DNA of 54,246 bases from Acidobacteriota bacterium (lineage in GTDB: Bacteria > Acidobacteriota > Terriglobia > Acidiferrales > UBA7541): positions 11,840-66,085 of the forward strand of contig PLUM01000041.1 in assembly GCA_003165465.1 (NCBI GenBank), given 5' to 3'. This document shows, piece by piece, positions 42,925 through 51,907 of this stretch (its first letter is position 1; each line of letters begins with the position of its first letter). The position numbers were made by a program, and so were the translations under genes. The notes beneath the pieces are model-generated. The model was given only the letters and a program-made list of their open reading frames with translations, was not told where the DNA came from and searched no databases.

Positions 42925-44313
42925 TTATCGGGCCGGCGCGGCCTGCGCTTTTGGGTTCGTCCAAACAACGGTTCGCTGCGTTGCTCCCAGGTATTGGCGG
43001 GCCACGCGCTGAATGTCGGCGGCTGTGACCGCGTCGTATTTTTCCAGGATTGTGTTGATCAGGTTCGGGTCGTGAAAATACACGGCATACCGGCCCAATG
43101 TGCGCGCACGGCTCATCGTGCTGGTCTGGGATTGCGCCAGTTGTAGGCGGTCTTGGATGAGGATTTTGTTCATTTCCTCCGGCGTGACGCCGTCCGTCTT
43201 GACGCGATCGAGTTCCTCATAAATCAGTTTCTCGACCACACTGGCGTCCTGTCCGGGCTTGAGCAGCGCAAAAGCCTGAAACAGGGCCGGTCCGCGCCGC
43301 GAATCGATTCCGCCGGCCACTTGCAAAACCACGTTTTTTTCCTTCACCAGCTTCTGATATAAGCGCGAGGACGAACCGCCAAATAAAATATCGCCAAGCA
43401 TGTCCAGCGCGTAGAAGTCCGGCGTATTTGCCGGAACTGTTTTGTAGACGATGTCGAGGCGCGGCAGGCGGGCGAATGCATCCTCGACCACGGTTCTGCG
43501 CTCGGCGGTCTGCGCGGGTTCGGCCATGTCCACGGCGGGCGGCGCGGGCTGCGATGGAATGTCTCCAAAGTATTTTGTTATTTTTTCAAGGGCTTCCGCG
43601 GATTTGAAATCGCCGACCAGGGTCAGGACGGCATTGTTGGGCGCATAGTATGTCTTGAAGAACTGCGCCACGTCGTCCAGGCTTGCCGCATTCAGATCGG
43701 TCATCGATCCCATCGTGGAGTGCTTGTACGCGAAATTGTCGTAGGCGAGGTCCTCGAGAATTTCGTCCGTCTTTCCATAGGGCTGGTTGTCCATGCGCAA
43801 GCGACGCTCTTCCTGAACGGTGTTGCGCTGGTTGTCGAGATTGGCCTGCGTGACTCGCAGAGCGCGCATGCGATCGGATTCGAGGTACAGCGCCATGTCG
43901 AGCTGATTGGCAGGCACGCGCTCGTAATAGTCGGTTGAGTCGTCGCTGGTGCTGCCGTTCACGTCGCCGCCATTTACCCGCACGAGAATCAAGTGCTCGC
44001 CCTTGCCCACGTTTTGCGAGCCCTGGAACATCATGTGCTCGAAGAGATGCGCGAATCCCGTGTGGCCCGACAGTTCGTTTCGCGACCCGACGTCATACGT
44101 GATGCAGAGAGAAACGGTTGGCGCGGCGTGATCTTCCGAGAGCACCACGCGCAAACCGTTTTTCAGCGTGGATTGCTCGATGGGAAGTTTTACTTCCCGC
44201 GCGGCGGCTTCGGCGCCTGTGGATTCGTTTTGCGCCACTGCCGCGATCGCAATGGCCGCAATTCCCAGCGTCATGGCAAGCCCGGCAGTCGAGAGGATTC
44301 CGATACGGTTCAT
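42925..44313 (-). CDS. M16-family zinc metallopeptidase, active subunit
   Basis: The 462-residue exported protease has a signal peptide (GLAMTLGIAAIAIAAVAQ) and an intact inverted zinc motif, HLFEH at residues 89-93 (His89, Glu92, His93), with the third metal ligand in the NTVQEERR segment (Glu168 or Glu169). The C-terminal half includes SSSRLYQKLVKEKNVVLQVAGG. It belongs to the PqqL/processing-protease-like M16B proteins, which work as pairs of active and inactive subunits; the inactive one is encoded next. It probably degrades peptides in the periplasm. Confidence 0.9.
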   Translation of the reverse strand: MNRIGILSTAGLAMTLGIAAIAIAAVAQNESTGAEAAAREVKLPIEQSTLKNGLRVVLSEDHAAPTVSLCITYDVGSRNELSGHTGFAHLFEHMMFQGSQNVGKGEHLILVRVNGGDVNGSTSDDSTDYYERVPANQLDMALYLESDRMRALRVTQANLDNQRNTVQEERRLRMDNQPYGKTDEILEDLAYDNFAYKHSTMGSMTDLNAASLDDVAQFFKTYYAPNNAVLTLVGDFKSAEALEKITKYFGDIPSQPAPPAVDMAEPAQTAERRTVVEDAFARLPRLDIVYKTVPANTPDFYALDMLGDILFGGSSSRLYQKLVKEKNVVLQVAGGIDSRRGPALFQAFALLKPGQDASVVEKLIYEELDRVKTDGVTPEEMNKILIQDRLQLAQSQTSTMSRARTLGRYAVYFHDPNLINTILEKYDAVTAADIQRVARQYLGATQRTVVWTNPKAQAAPAR

Positions 44314-44465
44314 GTTGTGCTCCGGCCAAACGTATTTCTTACGGACAGTCTATCCTACGTTCAATAGACGGCTGATGGCAGCAATAGTTTACTCTCGCGG
44401 TTCGAATGTTGTGGATGAATCCCGATATCGCATCCAACCCTTTTCCGGGGTAAACTCAAGAGTCC

Positions 44466-45278
44466 ATGGAAAACACCCCCGGCACGAATGTCATCGACGT
44501 TCTCTCCCTGACCCGGCGGTACAGCTCCCTGGTCGCGGTCGATCGCCTGACGTTTTCCGTCGCGTCCGGCGCAACCTTCGGCTTGCTCGGGCCGAACGGC
44601 GCGGGCAAGAGTACGCTCATCAAGATGCTGACCACGCTGCTGCCTCCAAGCGAAGGCACGGCAAAAATCGCCGGTTTTGATTTGTGTGAGCATCCCGAGC
44701 TCGTGCGAAAAAAGATTGGGTACGTCTCGCAGATGCTGTCCGCGGACGGCGATTTGACCGGGCGCGAAAATCTGCTGATTTCCGCGAAGCTCTATGGCAT
44801 TCCGAGAGCGGAGCGGTCGCGCCGGATCGCGCAGGCCCTGGAATTCATGGAACTCGCGCACGTTGGCAACAAACTTGTGCGGCAATATTCCGGTGGGATG
44901 ATTCGTCGCCTGGAAATTGCGCAATCCATGCTGCACCGGCCCAGCGTTTTGTTCATGGATGAGCCGTCGGTTGGCCTCGATCCCTCCGCGAAACGCTCCG
45001 TGTGGGAACGCATCCGCGAACTGCGCCGCGAGTTTGGCACCACCATCCTGATGACCACGCACGACATGGAAGAGGCCGACCACTTATGCGAGATGGTGGC
45101 CGTCATGCACCGCGGCGTGCTTGCCGCCATGGACACGCCTGCCGCGCTGAAAGCGCAAGTCGGACCGGAGTCGTCGCTCGACGATGTGTTCATTCACTTC
45201 ACGGGCGCAACGATTTCCGAGGGAGGGGAACTGAGAGATGCCGCTCGCACACGAATCACATCCCAACGCCTGGGCTGA
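44466..45278 (+). CDS. ABC exporter ATP-binding protein (DrrA-like)
   Basis: The 270-residue ATPase has all motifs: Walker A GPNGAGKST, signature QYSGGMIRRLEIAQ, Walker B VLFMDEPSVGLD and the switch histidine TTHDMEEADHL. It matches the daunorubicin-resistance DrrA subfamily, including the C-terminal SLDDVFIHFTG. It energises the ABC-2 permease encoded by the overlapping next gene (41-bp overlap). It is divergent from the M16 genes. Confidence 0.93.
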   Translation: MENTPGTNVIDVLSLTRRYSSLVAVDRLTFSVASGATFGLLGPNGAGKSTLIKMLTTLLPPSEGTAKIAGFDLCEHPELVRKKIGYVSQMLSADGDLTGRENLLISAKLYGIPRAERSRRIAQALEFMELAHVGNKLVRQYSGGMIRRLEIAQSMLHRPSVLFMDEPSVGLDPSAKRSVWERIRELRREFGTTILMTTHDMEEADHLCEMVAVMHRGVLAAMDTPAALKAQVGPESSLDDVFIHFTGATISEGGELRDAARTRITSQRLG

Positions 45279-46059
45279 GCCTTTTCCCGGCGTGAACTAC
45301 CTGCGGCAGACTCTGGCCGTGGCCGAAGCCGACATCCGCAAACTCATTCACGATCCTGTCGAGCTTTTGACGCGCATGGTCCAGCCGGTTTTGTGGCTGC
45401 TTATTTTTGGCCAGGTTTTCAATCGCACGCGGGCCATCCCGACGGGCGGCATCAGCTACCTGGATTTCATGGCGCCCGGGATTCTCGCGCAAAGCGTCCT
45501 GTTTGGAGCGATCTTTTATGGGATTTCGCTGATCTGGGAGCGGGATCTAGGCATCGTTCAGAAATTTCTCGTGAGTCCGGCGCCGCGCAGCACGCTGGTC
45601 CTCGGGCGAGCCATTTCCTCGACCGTTCGCAGCCTGTTTCAGATGATATTTGTCTATCTGCTGTCCTACTTGCTTCACGTGCAGCTTCGTTTCGGAGTGT
45701 TTGCGCTCGCGGGCGTTGTGCTGGCCGTGATGCTGGGCTCGGCGATTTTCTCTACATTCTCGCTGATCGTCGCGTGCCTCGTGAAATCGCGCGAGCGGTT
45801 CATGGGAGTCGGCCAGGTGCTGACGATGCCGCTATTTTTTGCGAGCAACGCGATCTACCCGCTGAGCCTGATGCCTGCATGGCTGCGCGTGGTGTCCAGA
45901 ATAAATCCGCTCACCTATCAGGTGGATGCGCTTCGAACCCTGATGATCGTGGGCAGCAGTACATCCTTCGGCCTGGGCGTGGATTTCCTGATGCAATTCG
46001 TCGCGTTTGCCGTGCTCGTGGCCATGGCGACCAAGCTCTATCCGTCGATCGTCGTGTGA
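45238..46059 (+). CDS. ABC-2 type permease (DrrB-like)
   Basis: The 273-residue membrane protein has about six helices and the ABC-2 pattern: RKLIHDPVELLTRMVQPVLW, DFMAPGILAQSVLFGAIFYG, GIVQKFLVSPAPRSTLVLGRAIS, and a conserved MPLFFASNAIYPLSLMPAWL before NPLTYQVDALR. It pairs with the ATPase upstream to export a lipid, drug or polysaccharide precursor; substrate unknown. The long overlap of the two genes implies translational coupling. Confidence 0.92.
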   Translation: MPLAHESHPNAWAEPFPGVNYLRQTLAVAEADIRKLIHDPVELLTRMVQPVLWLLIFGQVFNRTRAIPTGGISYLDFMAPGILAQSVLFGAIFYGISLIWERDLGIVQKFLVSPAPRSTLVLGRAISSTVRSLFQMIFVYLLSYLLHVQLRFGVFALAGVVLAVMLGSAIFSTFSLIVACLVKSRERFMGVGQVLTMPLFFASNAIYPLSLMPAWLRVVSRINPLTYQVDALRTLMIVGSSTSFGLGVDFLMQFVAFAVLVAMATKLYPSIVV

Positions 46060-46090
46060 GGGGCGGGCGCGCCTGGAAAGGCAAAAGACA

Positions 46091-46285
46091 AAAGCTTTAA
46101 CACAGAGGGCACAGAGAACACAGAGAAAGACAGAACCGAGAAGGACAAAACGGAGACAACACTGTAAAAAGGAACGTCCAACATTCTCGATGGAAGTAAA
46201 TCGTTCTCATTCTTTATCTATCTTTTCTTTCTTTCTCATTCTCTTCCTTTCTCTGTGCCCTCTATGTTCTCTGTGTTAAAAGCTT
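46091..46285. repeat. Long inverted repeat with 9-bp CACAGAG units
   Basis: The left arm (46091-46129) starts AAAGCTTT and has three 9-bp units AACACAGAG, GGCACAGAG, AACACAGAG (46099-46125). The right arm (46247-46285) is its inverse with units, read on the minus strand, AACACAGAG, AACATAGAG, GGCACAGAG, so the unit order differs. The inner 117 bp between the arms is without a supported gene and turns T-rich on the right. The element fills the gap between the ABC permease and the convergent TonB receptor. It may act as a bidirectional terminator or be a mobile remnant. Confidence 0.65.
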
Positions 46286-46358
46286 CTCCCGTTGCATGTT
46301 CGAGTTCGCCCAGATCGTCTCAAATGCTGGCCTGAAATCGGGAACACGTTTCAATCCT

Positions 46359-49300
46359 CTACCAAAGCAGTTTTAGGCTGAACTGCACCTGTCTTGAGGG
46401 TGTCGAAGTATTCGTGAAGGTTCCAGCGACTGGTGAGGCCTGAGCCGGCGTTGCGGTGGCGGAAGTGAACACGATCAGATTGGGAGTGTTCAGGTTCGTC
46501 CTGTTCAAGAGGTTGAAAATCTCCGCACGGAACTGAAGTTTGTATCGTTCGAAGAGATGTGTATCCTTCATAACGGAAAAATCCCAGGTGGCAAGTCCGG
46601 GGCCTGTGAGTACATTCCTTCCCACGTTTCCGAACGTTCCCTGAGCAGGCACCATAAACGCTTGTGGATTAAACCATTGGGTCGTGCCACCCAGAATCAC
46701 GGGGCCTGTGAAGGCCGGATTCCAAGACGGCCGCACAGGATTCTTCGAATCTCCGTTGTTGGATGGGTTAAAGCTCAATTGTGGCGTGAAGGGAAATCCG
46801 GATTGGATTGTGACAATGCTGTTCACTGTCCATCCGCCGACGAAGCCGTTCTCCATGCCGCTCATTCCGTTCAGCAGTCGCTTGCCGTTTCCGATGGGCA
46901 GGTCGTAGCTGACACTCATGACCCCGGCGTTTCTTACGTCATACGTAGCCGGACCCCAGTCGGCGCGTATGTTGAGCGGGTTTGACACCAGCGCCGGGGC
47001 ATTCGCCGCCGCCGTGGAATTGAGGGAATCTCCATCGTCGAGAGCCTTTGACCAGGTGTATGCGCCGCGGAAGGTCAACCCTTTGCTGAATCGATGTCTC
47101 GCGTCAACGGTCATGGCGTTGTACATGCTGTCGCCCTCGGAAAACCAACTGTACGTGTTCGCAAGCAAGGGGTTGGCAAGCGGGCACTTCGCGGGACACG
47201 TCACAGTGGGAGGAATGTTCGCGTCAAGGCTGATGAGTTCGTGATAGCCGTGCGAGCCGACGTAACCCACGCTGAGAGATGTATTCGGCGTAATTTCCTG
47301 CTCAATTTTCAAGCTGTAGGAAATTACAGTCGGAGTTTTCATGTACGGATCCACCCCGCCCGGGGCAATTGTTGCTCCAGCAGGGGACGCAATGCCCGCG
47401 GATACCGGGACGATATTAGTCGACAGCGGAAACTGACTGACGTACAGGTTGGGGATGGTATACGTTGTGTTAAATGGCGCATTCTGGTCGGTGCGATATC
47501 CGAGCGCGTCCTGCAAGTCGTTGTACAAACCGAATCCCGCGCGGACGACGGTCTTCTTTCCAATGGGGCTCCACGCAAGGCCGATCCGCGGCTGCGGCAG
47601 GAATTTCGCGTTATTCGCGGTGAAAACGGAGTTGCCGATCTGGGGCTGGGTGTTGATCACGCCATTCGTGAAGGTGTAGTTTGAGGCTCTCCCGTATACT
47701 TCGTTCCATCCCGTGGAAAACTCATCGCGGAAACCCAGGGAGAGCGTGAATGCCGGGGTCATGCGAATGACGTCTTCGGCGTAAAACGCCCCGAAGAGCG
47801 AACGCCAGCTCAGTGGTGTCGATGCCGGATCGATCAAGAAACTTCCGGGGACCGTTACAGTTCCCGCCCCCGTTGCAGGGTTGAAGCCCGTTACGGTATT
47901 GAAGGTTCCCTTCAGGAAATCCGTTAAATTAGGAAATGTGGCCTGTCCGTATTGGCTGAGCGCGATATTCTCGTTGGATTGGAATCGTTGGAACCACGCT
48001 CCAAATTTGAACTGATGCCGCCCTTTGGTCCAAGACACTTGATCTTCATAGGTGAACAGATTTCTGTGAAGGTCCAGATTGCTTCCGTTATTGCTCCCGG
48101 CCAGCGCGATCTGAGCCGCTGGATTGGACGCGGCGCTGCCTCCGACGACAACGGCGCCTACCTGAAGGCCGGGCAAGAAACCGGAAACCGTGGCAGCTGG
48201 TGTGCCGAGGGTGGGTTCTCCCGTAAAGTAGTAGCTCGCGCGGGAGAAACCAACGCGTGCCGTGTTGAGGATCGTGGGCGAAAAGACATGCGTTTCCTGA
48301 AGGCTCAGAACCTGCTCGCGAAGGTTCGTCGTGTCCGCCATATACGGGTTTATGTATGTGGCGGTTTGGTCCGCGCTATCATCCACGGTATAGATCGCAC
48401 CGGCCGAGTCCTTATCCGAAAAAATATGGTCGACTCGCGCGGTGCCGAAATCTTCCCGGATCGTTTGCAGCGGATTGGCGAAATTTTCAGCGATGCCGCT
48501 GGGCGTGCCGCCGTTAAGCACGTCCGGCCCATTCGCCACCGGCCACAAGTTCAGCAGCGAGGTCACCTCGGCGGCACATGCGGCCTGCGCTGCAGTCAGA
48601 CACCCGGAACCCAACGGCACAATCACGCCGCTCCGCGCACTCGCATCGGGAACAAACGATTTGCTGGTCTGATGGAGACTTTGCCGGAATCCTTCATAGT
48701 TTGCGAAAACGAACGTCTTGTCTTTTTGGATTGGCCCGCCCATGGCCCCGCCAAACTGGTTGCGCCGGAAAGGAGGCGCGGCCCCCGGATCGAAAAAATT
48801 GGGTGCATCCAGGACGTTATTCCTTACATATTCAAAAACGGAGCCGTGCCATTGATTTGTACCCGATTGCGTGACGATCGTGACCTGGGCTCCGGGATGT
48901 TTTCCATATTCGGCGCCATAGGTATCACTCAGCATATTGAATTCGCGAACCGCGTCGACTCCCAGCATTTGCCCGCTCGTGCCGCCGGGCTGCATATTGT
49001 TTTCCGCCGCGCCCGTGTATTCAATCCCATTGAGCAAGAATATGTTTTGTTGCGGCCTGTTTCCCGCCACGGAGAACATGTTTGCCGCCGTCGAGTTTGA
49101 TACGCCGATCCCCCCGGTTTTCTCCGATGTGAATATCACGACGTTGGGATTGAGCGTCATCAGTTGATCGTAACTTCTACCGTTTAGGGGAAGGTCCTTT
49201 ATTTGCTGCTCCCCGACGACACCCGAAATGTCCGCGGCGGTTACGCTGACCACCGGGGCATCCGAATTTACCTTTACTTGCTCGCTGACCTGCCCGAGCT

Positions 49301-49694
49301 TCAACGCCATGTCCACGCTGGCCTCTTGTCCGACGACCAGATGAATCCCGCCGCGCACCTGTTCCTGGAAACCCTGTTTCGTGACATGCACTTCGTATTC
49401 GCCCACGGCGAGCGAGGGCACCCAGTAGTGGCCCGCATCGTCGGTAACGGTGCTGCGCGCTTCTCCAGTCTCCACATTTTTTGCCACGATGGCCGCGCCA
49501 GACACGGTTGCACCCGAAGGGTCCGTCACCCTGCCGGAAATGGCGGCGGAGGAGACCTGCGCCCACGCTTGTGGGACACGCAACAGCGCGATAGCCAGTA
49601 ACCCCGCGGCGATCGGCCAGAGGAACCCGGAAATGGCGAGGCGGGATAAGAAACCATGGTTTCCGTTCATGGCAGGTCTGGCGAAACGGTTCAT
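46359..49694 (-). CDS. Oar-like TonB-dependent receptor with carboxypeptidase-regulatory-like domain (second)
   Basis: An 1111-residue receptor of the same architecture as the one at 2428-5739: signal peptide (WPIAAGLLAIALLRVPQAWA), carboxypeptidase-regulatory-like domain (ISGRVTDPSGATVSGAAIVA), plug with IKDLPLNGRSYDQLMTLNP and NIFLLNGIEYTG, and a barrel ending in SLKLLW. The two receptors share many segments (KDKTFVFANYEGFRQ versus KTFFFLNYEGQR) but are clearly different genes, not a recent duplication. It has a good promoter upstream (49749-49777). The substrate is unknown. Confidence 0.88.
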   Translation of the reverse strand: MNRFARPAMNGNHGFLSRLAISGFLWPIAAGLLAIALLRVPQAWAQVSSAAISGRVTDPSGATVSGAAIVAKNVETGEARSTVTDDAGHYWVPSLAVGEYEVHVTKQGFQEQVRGGIHLVVGQEASVDMALKLGQVSEQVKVNSDAPVVSVTAADISGVVGEQQIKDLPLNGRSYDQLMTLNPNVVIFTSEKTGGIGVSNSTAANMFSVAGNRPQQNIFLLNGIEYTGAAENNMQPGGTSGQMLGVDAVREFNMLSDTYGAEYGKHPGAQVTIVTQSGTNQWHGSVFEYVRNNVLDAPNFFDPGAAPPFRRNQFGGAMGGPIQKDKTFVFANYEGFRQSLHQTSKSFVPDASARSGVIVPLGSGCLTAAQAACAAEVTSLLNLWPVANGPDVLNGGTPSGIAENFANPLQTIREDFGTARVDHIFSDKDSAGAIYTVDDSADQTATYINPYMADTTNLREQVLSLQETHVFSPTILNTARVGFSRASYYFTGEPTLGTPAATVSGFLPGLQVGAVVVGGSAASNPAAQIALAGSNNGSNLDLHRNLFTYEDQVSWTKGRHQFKFGAWFQRFQSNENIALSQYGQATFPNLTDFLKGTFNTVTGFNPATGAGTVTVPGSFLIDPASTPLSWRSLFGAFYAEDVIRMTPAFTLSLGFRDEFSTGWNEVYGRASNYTFTNGVINTQPQIGNSVFTANNAKFLPQPRIGLAWSPIGKKTVVRAGFGLYNDLQDALGYRTDQNAPFNTTYTIPNLYVSQFPLSTNIVPVSAGIASPAGATIAPGGVDPYMKTPTVISYSLKIEQEITPNTSLSVGYVGSHGYHELISLDANIPPTVTCPAKCPLANPLLANTYSWFSEGDSMYNAMTVDARHRFSKGLTFRGAYTWSKALDDGDSLNSTAAANAPALVSNPLNIRADWGPATYDVRNAGVMSVSYDLPIGNGKRLLNGMSGMENGFVGGWTVNSIVTIQSGFPFTPQLSFNPSNNGDSKNPVRPSWNPAFTGPVILGGTTQWFNPQAFMVPAQGTFGNVGRNVLTGPGLATWDFSVMKDTHLFERYKLQFRAEIFNLLNRTNLNTPNLIVFTSATATPAQASPVAGTFTNTSTPSRQVQFSLKLLW

Positions 49695-49748
49695 GAATCG
49701 TTCTCCCGAAATTCAGTGCGTCCGGAGCTGTTGCCAATCGACATACTG

Positions 49749-49777
49749 ATTTAATACAGATAAAATTGATATGTCAA
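49749..49777 (-). promoter_or_regulatory. Promoter of the second TonB receptor with adjacent palindrome
   Basis: On the minus strand TTGACA (49777-49772), a 17-bp spacer and TTAAAT (49754-49749) form a recognisable promoter, about 55 bp before the receptor start. The perfect palindrome AAGTCGACTT (49776-49785) overlaps the upstream edge of the -35, and TTAATAC occurs twice, at 49751 and 49784, 33 bp apart (about three helical turns). The region is AT-rich compared with its neighbours, so a regulator site is plausible. Confidence 0.5.
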
Positions 49778-49863
49778 GTCGACTTAATACGAATAGAAAG
49801 TATACGGTTTAGTGAGCCGATGGCGGCGAATCGTATATGCGGACAGCGAGTCGGCTTCGCCGC

Positions 49864-49952
49864 ACACCTTTCGGAGGTGTTCGTAGCGCGGGCTTCAGCC
49901 TGCGGGGGTTGATCCTTGCAAGGACATAACCCCGCAGGCGGAAGCCCGCGCC
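49864..49952. repeat. REP-like palindromic element
   Basis: AGCGCGGGCTTCAGCCTGCG (49885-49904) and its inverse CGCAGGCGGAAGCCCGCGC (49933-49951) form a long stem, with the palindrome TCCTTGCAAGGA (49913-49924) at its centre. A small hairpin, ACACCTTTCGGAGGTGT (49864-49880), stands just beside it. The element lies between the TonB receptor promoter and the end of the amidohydrolase gene. A half-copy of its core recurs at 51889-51907. Confidence 0.65.
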
Positions 49953-49993
49953 ACTAAGTGAGGACTGGTAATTGGCCTGGCGAGGATAGCGAA

Positions 49994-51280
49994 TTATTCG
50001 CTGCGGAAAATGCTGCCGTCCTTCATCACGAAAAACACTTTACGCACAGCCTGAATATCATCGAGGGGATTGTCCGGCGTGGCAATGATATCGGCCGCGA
50101 GGCCCGCCCGGATCGCCCCGCGTTCGCCATCGACGCCGAGCAGGCGCGCCGCATTGACGGTCATGGCGCGCAGCGTGTCTTTCGCCGGCACGCCCGCTTC
50201 TGTCCAGGATTCGACATATTCGGCTGCCATCGCTCCCCGCGTTTCACCGGGCACGTAGCCAATCATATCCGAGCCAAACGCCATCGTTACACCGATTTGA
50301 TAAGCGCGTTTCAACCGATCGACAAATACGGGATGCAGTCCGGGGGCGCCATTTTCGCGCGCGGCTTTTTCAGTGAAATCCGTTCCGACCAGCACGACGT
50401 GATTCTTTTTCGCGAGTTGCAAATCCTCGTTGGTCATCATTTGGCCGTGCTCGATCGAATCGACGCCCGCCTCGGCCGCGTTGTGCCCGCCGGCGCGCGT
50501 CCAGCAATGCGCGGCCAGCTTGAGTCCGGCGCGGTGCGCCTCTTCCACCATGAACCGGATGTCGTCGACGCTGTAGATGTATTTCTGATCGTCGACGACG
50601 ATCTTGATCACGGTCGCGCCGTAATGAATGTTTTCGCGGATCGTTTTGAGCATTTCGTCGCGCGTGTCGGCAAACGCGTATTCCGGCGTGGCTAGATCGC
50701 GCTTCTCGGGCTGCAAATGAAATTGCCCGCCATAGGGCGCGATGATCCGCCCGGCGTTGATCATGGTCGGGCCGGGAACAAGCCCGCGTTCGATGGCCTC
50801 GCGCAGCGCCGTGTCCGCGTAATTGCCCGCGTTGCCCACGTCGCGCACGGTGGTGAAGCCCGCCGCCAGCATGTCTCGTGCGTTGGCAACGCCTTCAATC
50901 GCGCGGTAGGGTGTTGAATCGAGCAGCGTGGTGAAGAAATAACTGCTTCCGTCGCGATTTTTCTTGAGGGTCATGCAGAGATGCGTATGCGCGTCGAACA
51001 GGCCGGGAAGAACCGTCGATTTCGACAAGTCGATGATTTTCGCGTCCGCGGGAATCGGCACATTGGCGCCCACGGCTTCAATCGTTCTTCCGCGCACCAG
51101 AATAATCTGATTCGTTTCCGTCGTGCCTTTTTCGGGATCGATGAGTTTGCCGGCTTTGATGGCATACACGCGGTCGGGCCCGCGCTGCGGATATTGCGCC
51201 GCGAGGTTCGACATCGTGCCAGACGCCAATACGAGCGACAGCAGGAAGAGGAAGCAAACCGAAATCTTCAACGAGCGCAT
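49994..51280 (-). CDS. Exported metal-dependent amidohydrolase (imidazolonepropionase-like)
   Basis: The protein of about 428 residues has a signal peptide (ISVCFLFLLSLVLASGTMS) and a complete amidohydrolase metal centre: HTH in LFDAHTHLCM, the bridging Lys in TVIKIVVDD, His in LAAHCWT, His in SIEHGQMM and Asp in AFGSDMIG. The TIM barrel sits between flanking beta-sandwich strands (IKAGKLIDPEKG, and GLAADIIATPDNPLDD). Family members hydrolyse dipeptides such as Xaa-Pro, or cyclic amides, often in the periplasm. I chose ATG 51280 with AAGGAG 6 bases upstream; ATG 51298 is the alternative. It follows the cupin gene by 87 bp on the same strand. Confidence 0.88.
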   Translation of the reverse strand: MRSLKISVCFLFLLSLVLASGTMSNLAAQYPQRGPDRVYAIKAGKLIDPEKGTTETNQIILVRGRTIEAVGANVPIPADAKIIDLSKSTVLPGLFDAHTHLCMTLKKNRDGSSYFFTTLLDSTPYRAIEGVANARDMLAAGFTTVRDVGNAGNYADTALREAIERGLVPGPTMINAGRIIAPYGGQFHLQPEKRDLATPEYAFADTRDEMLKTIRENIHYGATVIKIVVDDQKYIYSVDDIRFMVEEAHRAGLKLAAHCWTRAGGHNAAEAGVDSIEHGQMMTNEDLQLAKKNHVVLVGTDFTEKAARENGAPGLHPVFVDRLKRAYQIGVTMAFGSDMIGYVPGETRGAMAAEYVESWTEAGVPAKDTLRAMTVNAARLLGVDGERGAIRAGLAADIIATPDNPLDDIQAVRKVFFVMKDGSIFRSE

Positions 51281-51367
51281 GTGTTGCTCCTTGACCAAGA
51301 GGGAAGAAATGTTGCCAGAAATCGAATCCCGTGAAAAACCGCGAGCGTTTGAAAACGGTTTACGGCG

Positions 51368-51832
51368 CTACGCGCGCTTAGGAACTGCCGCCTTGACGTC
51401 CACGCGAATGTACTCGTACATCTGGTCGGTGACATTCTCGCCCATGTGGCGCGCCTGAGAGCCATTGGCCCACAAGACATGCCCGGCCTTGTTGTGGGCC
51501 TCTTCGGTCGCGCCGCTTTCCAAAGTTTGGTGCAGATTCTGGTCGGTCATGAAAATGATCACCGATCCCAGGGGATGATTGTGCATTTTCACTTTGTCGC
51601 GCGCGGGAATCCGGCAGCGAATCACCCGGACGTACTCGTTTTCAAATTCCAGACGGTAGTGTTCCGGGTCTTCGACCGTGCACTCGTGAGACATGTCCAC
51701 GCCCGGCTCGTGCGGCGCGGGATTGGAGTTCTGCGCGGCGTGTATAGCAATCGGCTTCCCCAATGTGGTAGCGGCGAGGGAAGCTCCAATTGCCGCTTTC
51801 ACCAGTTCCCTCCGGTTTATTTTTTCGGGCAT
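51368..51832 (-). CDS. Tat-exported cupin-like protein
   Basis: The protein of about 154 residues starts with a twin-arginine signal (NRRELVKAAIGASLAATTLG). The mature part is a short RmlC-like cupin with FENEYVRVIRCRIPARDKVKMHNHPLG broken here to its metal part KMHNHPLGSVIIFMTD, and a later HVLWANGSQARHMGENV. Two His residues (His-Asn-His) could bind a metal, but the second cupin motif is incomplete. The catalytic role is unknown. I start at MPEKINRRE (51832), with GAGGT upstream; the frame extends to 51868. Confidence 0.72.
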   Translation of the reverse strand: MPEKINRRELVKAAIGASLAATTLGKPIAIHAAQNSNPAPHEPGVDMSHECTVEDPEHYRLEFENEYVRVIRCRIPARDKVKMHNHPLGSVIIFMTDQNLHQTLESGATEEAHNKAGHVLWANGSQARHMGENVTDQMYEYIRVDVKAAVPKRA

Positions 51833-51888
51833 GTCGCACCTCGCTTCCAAGGAAAGATAAAAAATCAACGCGGGCTACTCATATGGCT

Positions 51889-51907
51889 CAGGCTTCAGCC
51901 TGTGGGT
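51889..51907. repeat. Half-copy of REP-like core overlapping a stop codon
   Basis: CAGGCTTCAGCCTG (51889-51902) is a hairpin, and GGCTTCAGCCTGTGGG matches GGCTTCAGCCTGCGGG in the element at 49885 in 15 of 16 positions. It lies in the 62-bp gap and overlaps the stop codon (51895-51897) of the peroxiredoxin gene, so the element probably set the present C-terminus of that protein. Confidence 0.5.

Noticed and set aside
47952-49100. Plus-strand open frame of 382 codons opposite the second TonB receptor
   Set aside because: Composition is typical of an antisense shadow in GC-rich DNA and the minus strand carries a continuous 1111-residue receptor.
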